DNA of 64,000 nt, from assembly GCF_015706575.1 (NCBI RefSeq), contig NW_024037070.1, positions 5,451,874-5,515,873 on the forward strand. The letters run 5' to 3'. The position numbers and the translations under genes are program-made. This stretch comes from Patiria miniata. Lineage: Eukaryota; Echinodermata; Asteroidea; Valvatida; Asterinidae. Of this stretch, positions 10,761-21,500 are shown piece after piece (the stretch's first letter is position 1; each line of letters begins with the position of its first letter). The notes beneath the pieces are model-generated. The model made no database searches, had not been told where the DNA came from, and saw only the letters and a list, made by a program, of their open reading frames with translations.

Positions 10761-11599
10761 GTAAATAAGTAAATAAATAAATAAATATAAATAAATATAA
10801 AATAAATTATAAGAATATAAATATAAATGAAATAAAATAAAATGAAATGAAAAAATAATAGAATAGAATAAAATAAAATAAAATAAAATAAAAATACATG
10901 TAAAATGAAATAAAATGAAATGAAATAAAATAAATAAGATTAAATTAAATAAAATAAACAAATAAATAAAATAAAAGCTGGCATACATGCTATGTCCAAA
11001 TCATTATTATAATAATATTTAATAATATATGCAGTGAAAGGGAGTCTGTTGAGCCGGAGAAACTTGATTTGTGAAAACATGAAGTCAGGATAAAAATATC
11101 TGGGGAGGAAAGCTCTAGAATGCATGAGAGATGGGGTCTAGACTGAACAGATGATCACGTAAAGAATTGATGAGAGGTTTGGAGGAACGTTCTAGCAAAG
11201 GTCTCGGACATCGGTGGAAAGTGAATTAAAAAACCTGGAAAGAGGGTGAACAAAGAAAATTTGACGCAGTTTGTCCGGCTGTACTGATGTTTGAAGAGGA
11301 GGGTGTGGGTTTTCCTAGTGTTGACCTGTGGAAGAAAATGTGAAGGAACAGAAATTTGATTGTAGAGACATTTAATGACAAAGGAAGCACTGAGGTATAC
11401 AAGTCTGTTGTAGAGGGGAGGCAAGTGAAGTTTGGACAGGCGTTGTTCATAGGAAAGAGAAATAGCAACATTGTAATGGAAGCAAGATTTAGTGAAGCGA
11501 CGTTGAATTGCCTCAAGGCTTTGGATGTGGTTCTTCTGGTGAGGTAGCCAAACCGGCGCGGCGTATTCCAAGATGGGCCTGCAGAGTGAACGATATAAT
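10410..11599 (-). mobile_element. 5'-truncated LINE (non-LTR retrotransposon) 3' end
   Basis: Minus-strand coding sequence from 11599 down to the stop at 11155 encodes the C-terminal end of a reverse transcriptase ORF: RLYRSLCRPILEYAAPVW, then LEAIQRRFTK and YEQRLSKLHLPPLYNRLVY, typical of CR1/L2/Jockey-type elements. The 3' part is A-rich on the minus strand with an (AAAT)n microsatellite. Copy C has the empty site (58469-58476, GCCCTGTTCCTCCC). CTGTT is duplicated at 10405-10409 and 11600-11604 as a 5-bp target duplication. The element is truncated at its 5' end, as usual for LINEs. Confidence 0.88.
10700..10975. repeat. (AAAT)n-rich microsatellite within the LINE tail
   Basis: Long run of AAAT/AATAA units with drift to AAATG and AATAT, in the 3' region of the minus-strand LINE. 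Predicted long I/Y/F-rich minus-strand peptides here are simple-sequence artefacts. Confidence 0.85.
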
Positions 11600-11604
11600 C
11601 TGTT

Positions 11605-12467
11605 CCTCCCTTAGCTATTTGCTTTTACATGGTGACTGGCCCTCCGGGGTTACATGGATGGACAGGGAAGGAAGTGTGTATTGGTCGGGAACGCCGAGAT
11701 CCCGGAAGAGAACTAAGGGATTGGCTGGGGCATTGTTATGGCTCAGTCCGATGCCTGAATGCTTGGCCAGCACATAACTTTTTGAATGTTTTTTTAGCCT
11801 CTATTTTTTTTATTTATTTTTTTTACTTTGGTTTAGTTTGATATTTACATCTGCTCGGCAGGTCTCCGGAAGTATTAAAGACGAAACAAAGGTCAATGTA
11901 TTAAATTAATGAATATTTAATAATGGACTATAATCAAAATTAAGTTTCGTTCGATCAATATGACTACTACTGATTATTATTAATGGTGCAATTTCCAATT
12001 GACGTACGAAACGCCATAGGAATATACATCTTTCAAATAACGTTTTTTTAATATTGTGAACATTCCTAACAATATAGTAATTCGCAAAATAGGAAACGAA
12101 AAAAAACAAAGCCCAGTCACCCTTAAAACTGGAAATACAAAATTGAAAAACAAAGTCAAGTGGAACACAAAAATGTACATTCAGGATTTAATTCTAAAAT
12201 GCCATTTAATTGGGCTAAATACTTTATAATAAAATTAACTGTCATTGACATGCAGGCGCGGACTTTTTTTTTGAGGGGGGTTCGAACCCCTCCCCTGCTC
12301 TTACAAAGCAAAGCTAATCTATAGGAACTTAGGCTAGAGGTCGTAAAAGTAAGTTCCCAATAAAAATCCCAAGGCTTGCGTCAAACGTTTCTACGGTGTT
12401 GAGACAAGGACCTCGTATTCAAAATTGGCATGAGCTCACCGCGCGCAGGAATTTATCACTAGGCGCA
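11605..12467. other. Copy A segment matching 58472-58512 and 59957-60595
   Basis: No gene supported. It is collinear with copy C on both sides of that copy's LTR insertion (GGAACGCCGAGATCCCGG, GGCATTGTTATGGCTCAG and similar anchors). It ends at TATCACTAGGCGCA, where the giant insertion enters. Confidence 0.7.
12459..12467. repeat. Left 9-bp target duplication of the giant insertion
   Basis: CTAGGCGCA, repeated at 51155-51163. The unoccupied site in copy C (about 60585-60605, ACTCGCGCAGCGCCGGAATCGG) reads straight through, which supports duplication on insertion. Confidence 0.85.
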
Positions 12468-12484
12468 GGTCGATGTTATTTCTT

Positions 12485-12992
12485 AAACGCCACAGGTCGA
12501 ACAGAACGATCCGAACAAAGATAATATTCTATATCGCTTGAGGGCGCTGTTCTTTTCGCGCGTACTATTAAACTTGCAAAAGTGCTTTGAGAAATTGTGC
12601 AATCCACACGTAGACCATGTACAAAACCATCTCAAACGCCACAGGTCGATTTTGCCTGTACATGCATTAAACATGTACAAAAACCATCTCAAACGCCACA
12701 GGTCGATTTAGCATGTACATGCATCCATGTTCAAAACCATCTCAAACGCCACAGGTCGATTTTGCCTATACATGCATATATAAACCATGTACAAAAACCA
12801 TCTAAAACGCCACAGGCCGATCGATTTTGCATAAACATGCATTAAAAACATGTACAAAAAACATCTCAAACTTGAACGCCACAGGTCGATGAGCCTGAAC
12901 ATACATATAAACCATGTACAAAAACCATCTCAAACGCCACAGGTCGATTTATAACCATGTACAAAAACCATCTCAAGGCGCCCCAGGTCGAT
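12485..12992 (+). repeat. Subterminal minisatellite carrying the TIR motif
   Basis: The TIR segment AACGCCACAGGTCGA recurs about eight times (12485, 12634, 12691, 12744, 12804, 12875, 12930, 12976). From the second copy on it sits in a ~57-bp unit that also holds CATGTACAAAAACCATCTC and often TGTACATGCAT. Arrays of a terminal motif near an end resemble transposase-binding clusters. The right end has only the terminal copy, so the arrangement is one-sided. Confidence 0.85.
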
Positions 12993-13460
12993 GCACTCAT
13001 GCAGATTTATTCCGCGGCCAGTGCCAAACACAGGTCGACTTATTCGTTATAACTCCACAGAAATACATGAAAAGATTCAGGAACAATAAACCACTGAAGA
13101 AGGACCGGGTCCGAACGCTTGAGAATTATTTTGGTAAGCACTACTTTGCCGGAAATTTTCTATACCTCCATATAACTTGCATCATGCACTTAATTCAGAC
13201 GTAACTAATGATACAAATTAAAGCACGATAAATTTGGCAAAAAGGACACGTAAAACATTCCAAATTGAAATCAGCCTGTACATAATAAAGAAAAACACAC
13301 AACAAACTTTTTTTTATAACGAAACACTTCCAGGCTAAATTATCACGCTAAGCCAGTGAATGACTTGATCAAGTCTAAACCAGCCTCGCACGGCGCCCTC
13401 GTGTGGTACGAAACCCATTTTCCTTCGGATCTTTCTGCTGATGCAGCGTTCGACCTGTGG
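12993..13460. other. Left arm of the giant insertion; no gene seen
   Basis: Unrecognised sequence. It ends with GTTCGACCTGTGG (13448-13460), the start of an inverted internal copy of the element's TIR, which continues after the MITE at 13931-13949 (TGGCGTTTGAGAAATAACA). Confidence 0.6.
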
Positions 13461-13930
13461 TGCAGACCAGTAAATCGGTCCGAAATTGCCTGCGCCGGCC
13501 AAATCGCGATTTGTATGCCCTCACAATCTTTGTATTTGAGCATGCTGTGGGCCATGAACTTGAGGGTTTGTAAAAAATATGGGTGGAAGCCGTGCACGGG
13601 ACTAGGAGCTTGCAGTTCTGTGTAATTTGGATGTAATTTGCACCCTAAAAGCGCTCTATTTTGCAATGGAGTGTAGGCATCGTTTTTTCAAAATGGCGTT
13701 GGGCTTCAGGACTATTTTCAGGGGTGATCGTCTTCAGATGGAAATTTTTCCTAAAAGTCATCAGTTGACCCCCTGTAAATTGAACAGAAAATGAAAGATG
13801 ATGAAATAAGCTTTAATTTGATGTGTGTCTCGAACACCTTGGAGAGTTGTGAGTATTTTTCCCGAATTTTTGAAGTGGGAGCATTTACCATTGGGGTCTA
13901 TGGAAGTTTATTTACTGGTCTGCTACCCTA
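13461..13930 (+). mobile_element. 474-bp-family MITE, inserted in an internal TIR copy
   Basis: Begins TGCAGACCAGTAAATCGG and ends TTTACTGGTCTGCTACCC, so the ends are inverted complements. It shares its whole length with the copies at 48428-48909 and 49594-51010. The flanks (GTTCGACCTGTGG and CGTTTGAGAAATAACA) fit together as the inverted TIR of the giant element, which shows the MITE came later. The exact edge is uncertain by a few bases. It is non-coding; open frames on both strands are chance. Confidence 0.8.
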
Positions 13931-14043
13931 TGGCGTTTGAGAAATAACAGGTAGCATAAAAAGTTCGAGAGAAGAGCGGGTAATGAATATGCATACCATG
14001 ACGTCATCACAGCCATTTTGTGTCGTCACACTCGCGCGAAATA

Positions 14044-14465
14044 TGATCATCGGTAAGCTTGTGGGGCGACACTAGAGGTGGCGCGACTGTAGAAAGAGGG
14101 CCTTGTTTAATGCGATGATAATCGGTAAGTGGGACGACACTAGAGGTGGCGGCGCGACAGTAGAAAGAAGACTTGTTAAATGCGATGATCATCGGTAAGT
14201 GGGGCGAAACTAGAGGTGGCGGCGCCACAGTAGAAAGAGGACTTGTTAACTGCGATGATCATCGGTAAGCCTGGGCGACACTAGAGGGTGGTGCGCGACA
14301 GTAAAAAGAGATTGTTAAATGTGATGATCATCGGTAAGTGGGGGCGACAATAGAGGGTGGTTGCGCGACAGTAGAAAGAGGACTTGTTAAATGTGATGAT
14401 CATCGGTAAGTGGGGCGACACTAGAGGGTGGTGGAGCGACAGTAGAAGAGGACTCCACTAAACGC
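14044..14465 (+). repeat. 70-72-bp tandem repeat, six units
   Basis: ATCGGTAAG recurs at 14049, 14121, 14191, 14261, 14330 and 14402. Each unit also carries GGGGCGACACTAGAGGTGG and ACAGTAGAAAGAGGACTTG variants. Each unit holds GATGATCATCGG, which contains the palindrome GATGATCATC. Confidence 0.88.
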
Positions 14466-15026
14466 GAATAAATGGTCCGGTTAACATTGTTAACTTATTT
14501 CTTATGATGGGACTGCGGTTTGGCCGAAGTCAATTGAGCGTGATCGGCTGACTGATAAGGTTTACGTACAAAACCCCAAGCCAACGAGGTTTTTGTATAG
14601 AAAGCTGTCGGACCACATTTTGCGAGAGTGTGTCCGTAATGACAATGTGGACCACATTTCCATCTTTGTGCGTGTGGAATGTACAAATATCCATTCATGT
14701 CAATTGCAATGGCCATATGATTATTTTATGCCAATTGCAAGGAATGGTGGTGCAGCCCTGCTGATGCGACGGTCGGCTCGTTTACATCTTTTCCAGAAGC
14801 ACGTGGCAGGCGCTCTCAAATTTCTTACCCGCCGCTTCGGTGTAAATACAACACCTTTGGCTGTATCCGCGTCGGAAGGAAATCATGAAGATGTCAGAAA
14901 TGTTTGAGACAAGATGGAGACGCAGTTCCGATCTTCAGTTTCCTCAAGCTTCACTTCACAACTCCGAAATTTCCAAAATCATGGTCTTCATGCAGTTGGG
15001 TGAATATCAACATTTTTTTTATGGCA
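14466..15026. other. Unrecognised sequence left of the gap
   Basis: There is a 104-codon plus-strand open frame at 14593-14907 with no domain I recognise, and no splice or promoter context to support it. It contains GGTTAACATTGTTAAC (14479-14494). It ends in the N gap, so its contact with the satellite is not seen. Confidence 0.5.
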
Positions 15027-15526
15027 NNNNNNNNNNNNNNNNNNNNNNNNNNNNNNNNNNNNNNNNNNNNNNNNNNNNNNNNNNNNNNNNNNNNNNNNNN
15101 NNNNNNNNNNNNNNNNNNNNNNNNNNNNNNNNNNNNNNNNNNNNNNNNNNNNNNNNNNNNNNNNNNNNNNNNNNNNNNNNNNNNNNNNNNNNNNNNNNNN
15201 NNNNNNNNNNNNNNNNNNNNNNNNNNNNNNNNNNNNNNNNNNNNNNNNNNNNNNNNNNNNNNNNNNNNNNNNNNNNNNNNNNNNNNNNNNNNNNNNNNNN
15301 NNNNNNNNNNNNNNNNNNNNNNNNNNNNNNNNNNNNNNNNNNNNNNNNNNNNNNNNNNNNNNNNNNNNNNNNNNNNNNNNNNNNNNNNNNNNNNNNNNNN
15401 NNNNNNNNNNNNNNNNNNNNNNNNNNNNNNNNNNNNNNNNNNNNNNNNNNNNNNNNNNNNNNNNNNNNNNNNNNNNNNNNNNNNNNNNNNNNNNNNNNNN
15501 NNNNNNNNNNNNNNNNNNNNNNNNNN
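15027..15526. other. Assembly gap (500 N)
   Basis: Exactly 500 N, which usually denotes a gap of unspecified size. It lies at the left edge of the satellite array, so the true array length and that of the giant insertion are unknown. Protein predictions across it are meaningless. Confidence 0.99.
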
Positions 15527-18500
15527 AAGCTGACAAATCGGCAAGGCTTCAGACTTGAAACTTTTGGAGTGAGCTCCAGACGTAGGTACATGATGCCCCC
15601 CAGTTTCGTTTTTGTGCAGTAAGTCCCATAGCAAGGGCTGTCAGCGCAGCCGACATGGCTCTCATGTGTCGCGTCTAAAGGTACCTTAACATGGATGGAT
15701 TTTGACAAACTATAGCTTGTTGGATGGCGGATGAATAGGCCAACAAGCTGACAAATCGGCAAGGCTTCAGACTTGAAACTTTTGGAGTGAGCCCCAGACG
15801 TAGGTACATGATGCCCCCAGTTTCGTTTTTGTGCAGTAAGTCCCATAGCAAGGGCTGTCAGCGCCAGTCCGACAAGGCTCTCATGTGTCGCGGTCTAAAG
15901 GTACCTTAACATGGATGGATTTTGACAAACTATAGCTTGTTTGATGGCGGATGAATAGGCCAACAAGCTGACAAATCGGCAAGGCTTCAGACTTGAAACT
16001 TTTGGAGTGAGCCCCAGTCGTAGGTACATGATGCCCCCAGTTTCGTTTTTGTGCAGTAAGTCCCATAGCAAGGGCTGTCAGCGCCAGCCGACATGGCTCT
16101 CATGTGTCGCGGTCTAAAGGTACCTTAACATGGATGGATTTTGACAAACTATAGCTTGTTGGATGGCGGATGAATAGGCAACAAGCTGACAAATCGGCAA
16201 GGCTTCAGACTTGAAACTTTTGGAGTGAGCTCCAGACGTAGGTACATGATGCCCCCAGTTTCGTTTTTGTGCAGTAAGTCCCATAGCAAGGGCTGTCAGC
16301 GCCAGCCGACATGGCTCTCATGTGTTCGCGGTCTAAAGGTACCTAACATGGATGGATTTTGACAAACTATAGCTTGTTGGATGGCGGATGAATAGGCCAA
16401 CAAGCTGACAAATCGGCAAGGCTTCAGACTTGAAACTTTTGAGTGAGCTCCAGACGTAGGTACATGATGCCCCCAGTTTCGTTTTTGTGCAGTAAGTCCC
16501 ATAGCAAGGGCTGTCAGCGCCAGCCGACATGGCTCTCATATGTCGCGGTCTAAAGGTACCTTAACATGGATGGATTTTGACAAACTATAGATTGTTGGAT
16601 GGCGGATGAATAGGCCAACAAGCTGACAAATCGGCAAGGCTTCAGACTTGAAACTTTTGGAGTGAGCCCAGACGTAGGTACATGATGCCCCCAGTTTCGT
16701 TTTTGTGCAGTAAGTCCCATAGCAAGGGCTGTCAGCGCAGCCGACAGGCTCTCATGTGTCGCGGTCTAAAGGTACCTTAACATGGATGGATTTTGACAAA
16801 CTATAGCTTGTTGATGGCGGATGAATAGGCCAACAAACTGACAAATCGGCAAGGCTTCAGACTTGAAACTTTTGGAGTGAGCTCCAGACGTAGGTACATG
16901 ATGCCCCCAGTTTCGTTTTTGTGCAGTAAGTCCCATAGCAAGGGCGTCAGCGCCAGCCGACATGGCTCTCATGTGTCGCGGTCTAAAGGTACCTTAACAT
17001 GGATGGATTTTGACAAACTATAGCTTTTGGATGGCGGATGAATAGGCCAACAAGCTGACAAATCGGCAAGGCTTCAGACTTGAAACTTTTGGAGTGAGCT
17101 CCAGACGTAGGTACATGATGCCCCAGTTTCGTTTTTGTGCAGTAAGTCCCATAGCAAGGGCTGTCAGCGCCAGCCGACATGGCTCTCATGTGTCGCGGTC
17201 TAAAGGTACCTTAACATGGATGAATTTTGACAAACTATAGCTTGTTGGATGGCGGATGAATAGGCCAACAAGCTGACAAATCGGCAAGGCTTCAGACTTG
17301 AAACTTTTGGAGTGAGCCCCAGACGTAGGTACATGATGCCCCCAGTTTCGTTTTTGTGCAGTAAGTCCCATAGCAAGGGCTGTCAGCGCAGCCGACATGG
17401 CTCTCATGTGTCGCGGTCTAAAGGTACCTTAACATGGATGGATTTTGACAAACTATAGCTTGTTGGATGGCGGATGAATAGGCCAACAAGCTGACAAATC
17501 TGCAAGGCTTCAGACTTGAAACTTTTGGAGTGAGCCCAGACGTAGGTACATGATGCCCCCAGTTTCGTTTTTGTGCAGTAAGTCCGTAGCAAGGGCTGTC
17601 AGCGCCGCCGACATGGCTCTCATGTGTCGCGGTCTAAAGGTACCTTAACATGGATGGATTTTGACAAACTATAGCTTGTTGATGGCGGATGAATAGGCCA
17701 ACAAGCTGACAAATCGGCAAGGCTTCAGACTTGAAACTTTGGAGTGAGCTCCAGACGTAGGTACATGATGCCCCCAGTTCGTTTTTGTGCAGTAAGTCCC
17801 ATAGCAAGGGCTGTCAGCGCAGCCGACATGGCTCTCATGTGTCGCGGTCTAAAGGTACCTTAACATGGATGGATTTTGACAAACTATAGCTTGTTGGATG
17901 GCGGATGAATAGGCCAACAAGCTGACAAATCGGCAAGGCTTCAGACTTGAAACTTGTGGAGTGAGCCCCAGACGTAGGTACATGATGCCCCCAGTTTCGT
18001 TTTTGTGCAGTAAGTCCCATAGCAAGGGCTGTCAGCGCCAGCCGACATGGCTCTCATGTGTCGCGGTCTAAAGGTACCTTAACATGGATGGATTTTGACA
18101 AACTATAGCTTGTTGGATGGCGGATGAATAGGCCAACAAGCTGACAAATCGGCAAGGCTTCAGACTTGAAACTTTTGGAGTGAGCCCCAGACGTAGGTAC
18201 ATGATGCCCCCAGTTTCGTTTTTGTGCAGTAAGTCCCATAGCAAGGGCTGTCAGCGCCAGCCGACATGGCTCTCATGTGTCGCGGTCTAAAGGTACCTTA
18301 ACATGGATGGATTTTGACAAACTATAGCTTGTTGGAGGCGGATGAATAGGCCAACAAGCTGACAAATCGGCAAGGCTTCAGACTTGAAACTTTTGGAGTG
18401 ATCTCCAGACGTAGGTACATGATGCCCCCAGTTTCGTTTTTGTGCAGTAAGTCCCATAGCAAGGGCTGTCAGCGCCGGCCGACATGGCTCTCATGTGTCG

Positions 18501-21500
18501 CGGTCTAAAGGTACCTTAACATGGATGGATTTTGACAAACTATAGATTGTTGGATGGCGGATGAATAGGCCAACAAGCTGACAAATCTGCAAGGCTTCAG
18601 ACTTGAAACTTTTGGAGTGAGCCCCAGACGTAGGTACATGATGCCCCCAGTTTCGTTTTTGTGCAGTAAGTCCCATAGCAAGGGCTGTCAGCGCCGGCCG
18701 ACAAGGCTCTCATGTGTCGCGGTCTAAAGGTACCTTAACATGGATGGATTTTGACAAACTATAGCTTGTTGATTGGCGGATTAATAGGCCAACAAGCTGA
18801 CAAATCGGCAAGGCTTCAGACTTGAAACTTTTGGAGTGAGCTCCAGACGTAGGTACATGATGCCCCCAGTTTCGTTTTTGTGCAGTAAGTCCCATAGCAA
18901 GGGCTGTCAGCGCCGGCCAACATGGCTCTCATGTGTCGCGGTCTAAAGGTACCTTAACATGGATGGATTTTGACAAACTATAGCTTGTTGGATGGCGGAT
19001 GAATAGGCCAACAAGCTGACAAATCGGCAAGGCTTCAGACTTGAAACTTTTGGAGTGAGCTCCAGACGTAGGTACATGATGCCCCCAGTTTCGTTTTTGT
19101 GCAGTAAGTCCCATAGCAAGGGCTGTCAGCGCCGGCCGACATGGCTCTCATGTGTCGCGGTCTAAAGGTACCTTAACATGGTGAATTTTGACAAACTATA
19201 GCTTGTTGGATGGCGGATGAATAGGCCAACAAGCTGACAAATCGGCAAGGCTTCAGACTTGAAACTTTTGGAGTGAGCTCCAGACGTAGGTACATGATGC
19301 CCCCAGTTTCGTTTTTGTGCAGTAAGTCCCATAGCAAGGGCTGTCAGCGCCTGCCGACATGGCTCTCATATGTCGCGGTCTAAAGGTACCTTAACATGGA
19401 TGGATTTTGACAAACTATAGCTTGTTGGATGGCGGATGAATAGGCCAACAAGCTGACAAATCGCAAGGCTTCAGACTTGAAACTTTTGGAGTGAGCCCCA
19501 GACGTAGGTACATGATGCCCCCAGTTTCGTTTTTGTGCAGTAAGTCCCATAGCAAGGGCTGTCAGCGCCGGCCGACAAGGCTCTCATGTGTCGCGGTCTA
19601 AAGGTACCTTAACATGGATGGATTTTGACAAACTATAGCTTGTTGATGGCGGATGAATAGGCCAACAAGCTGACAAATCGGCAAGGCTTCAGACTTGAAA
19701 CTTTTGGAGTGAGCTCCAGACGTATGTACATGATGCCCCCAGTTTCGTTTTTGTGCAGTAAATCCCATAGCAAGGGCTGTCAGCGCAGGCCGACATGGCT
19801 CTCATGTGTCGCGGTCTAAAGGTACCTTAACATGGATGGATTTTGACAAACTATAGCTTGTTGGATGGCGGATGAATAGGCCAACAAGCTGACAAATCGG
19901 CAAGGCTTCAGACTTGAAACTTTTGGAGTGAGCCCCAGACGTAGGTACATGATGCCCCCAGTTTCGTTTTTGTGCAGTAAGTCCCATAGCAAGGGCTGTC
20001 AGCGCCGGCCGACAAGGCTGTCATGGGTCGCGGTCTAAAGGTACCTTAACATGGATGGATTTTGACAAACTATAGCTTGTTGATGGCGAATGAATAGGCC
20101 AACAAACTGACAAATCGGCAAGGCTTCAGACTTGAAACTTTTGGAGTGAGCTCCAGACGTAGGTACATGATGCCCCCAGTTTCGTTTTTGTGCAGTAAGT
20201 CCCATAGCAAGGGCTGTCAGCGCCGGCCGACATGGCTCTCATGTGTCGCGGTCTAAAGGTACCTTAACATGGATGGATTTTGACAAACTATAGCTTGTTG
20301 GATGGCGGATGAATAGGCCAACAAGCTGACAAATCGGCAAGGCTTCAGACTTGAAACTTTTGGAGTGAGCTCCAGACGTAGGTACATGATGCCCCCAGTT
20401 TCGTTTTTGTGCAGTAAGTCCCATAGCAAGGGCTGTCAGCGCCGGCCGACATGGCTCTCATGTGTCGCGGTCTAAAGGTACCTTAACATGGATGGATTTT
20501 GACAAACTATAGCTTGTTGGATGGCGGATGAATAGGCCAACAAGCTGACAAATCGGCAAGGCTTCAGACTTGAAACTTTTGGAGTGAGCTCCAGACGTAG
20601 GTACATGATGCCCCCAGTTTCGTTTTTGTGCAGTAAGTCCCATAGCAAGGGCTGTCAGCGCCGGCCGACATGGCTCTCATGTGTCGCGGTCTAAAGGTAC
20701 CTTAACATGGATGGATTTTGACAAACTATAGCTTGTTGGATGGCGGATGAATAGGCCAACAAGCTGACAAATCGGCAAGGCTTCAGACTTGAAACTTTTG
20801 GAGTGAGCTCCAGACGTAGGTACATGATGCCCCCAGTTTCGTTTTTGTGCAGTAAGTCCCATAGCAAGGGCTGTCAGCGCCGGCCGACAAGGCTCTCATG
20901 TGTCGCGGTCTAAAGGTACCTTAACATGGATGGATTTTGACAAACTATAGCTTGTTGATGGCGGATGAATAGGCCAACAAGCTGACAAATCGGCAAGGCT
21001 TCAGACTTGAAACTTTTGGAGTGAGCTCCAGACGTAGTGTACATGATGCCCCCAGTTTCGTTTTTGTGCAGTAAGTCCCATAGCAAGGGCTGTCAGCGCC
21101 GGCCGACAAGGCTCTCATGTGTCGCGGTCTAAAGGTACCTTAACATGGATGGATTTTGACAAACTATAGCTTGTTGATGGCGGATGAATAGGCCAACAAG
21201 CTGACAAATCGGCAAGGCTTCAGACTTGAAACTTTTGGAGTGAGCTCCAGACGTAGTTACATGATGCCCCCAGTTTCGTTTTTGTGCAGTAAGTCCCATA
21301 GCAAGGGCTGTCAGCGCAGGCCGACATGGCTCTCATGTGTCGCGGTCTAAAGGTACCTTAACATGGATGGATTTTGACAAACTATAGCTTGTTGGATGGC
21401 GGATGAATAGGCCAACAAGCTGACAAATCGGCAAGGCTTCAGACTTGAAACTTTTGGAGTGAGCTCCAGACGTAGGTACATGATGCCCCCAGTTTCGTTT

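Larger units (their letters stand above)
4015..12467. repeat. Segmental duplication copy A (left part)
   Basis: From 4015 (TTCCAAATTTTGTA) rightwards the sequence is collinear with 52613-60600. Shared parts are the CCCTAA-rich stretch, a foldback element, a GPCR gene with its promoter region, the GPCR 5' flank, a tRNA-like piece near 10247 and the stretch 11605-12467. Copy A differs by an extra ~1.95 kb at 8285-10240 and a LINE insertion at 10410-11599. It is interrupted at 12468 by the giant insertion and resumes at 51155. The two copies are in direct orientation. Confidence 0.9.

Noticed and set aside
10695-10988. 97-codon I/F/Y-rich minus-strand protein
   Set aside because: Translation of an AAAT microsatellite in the LINE tail.
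14885-15846. Long open frames across 15027-15526
   Set aside because: They consist of runs of N in the assembly gap.
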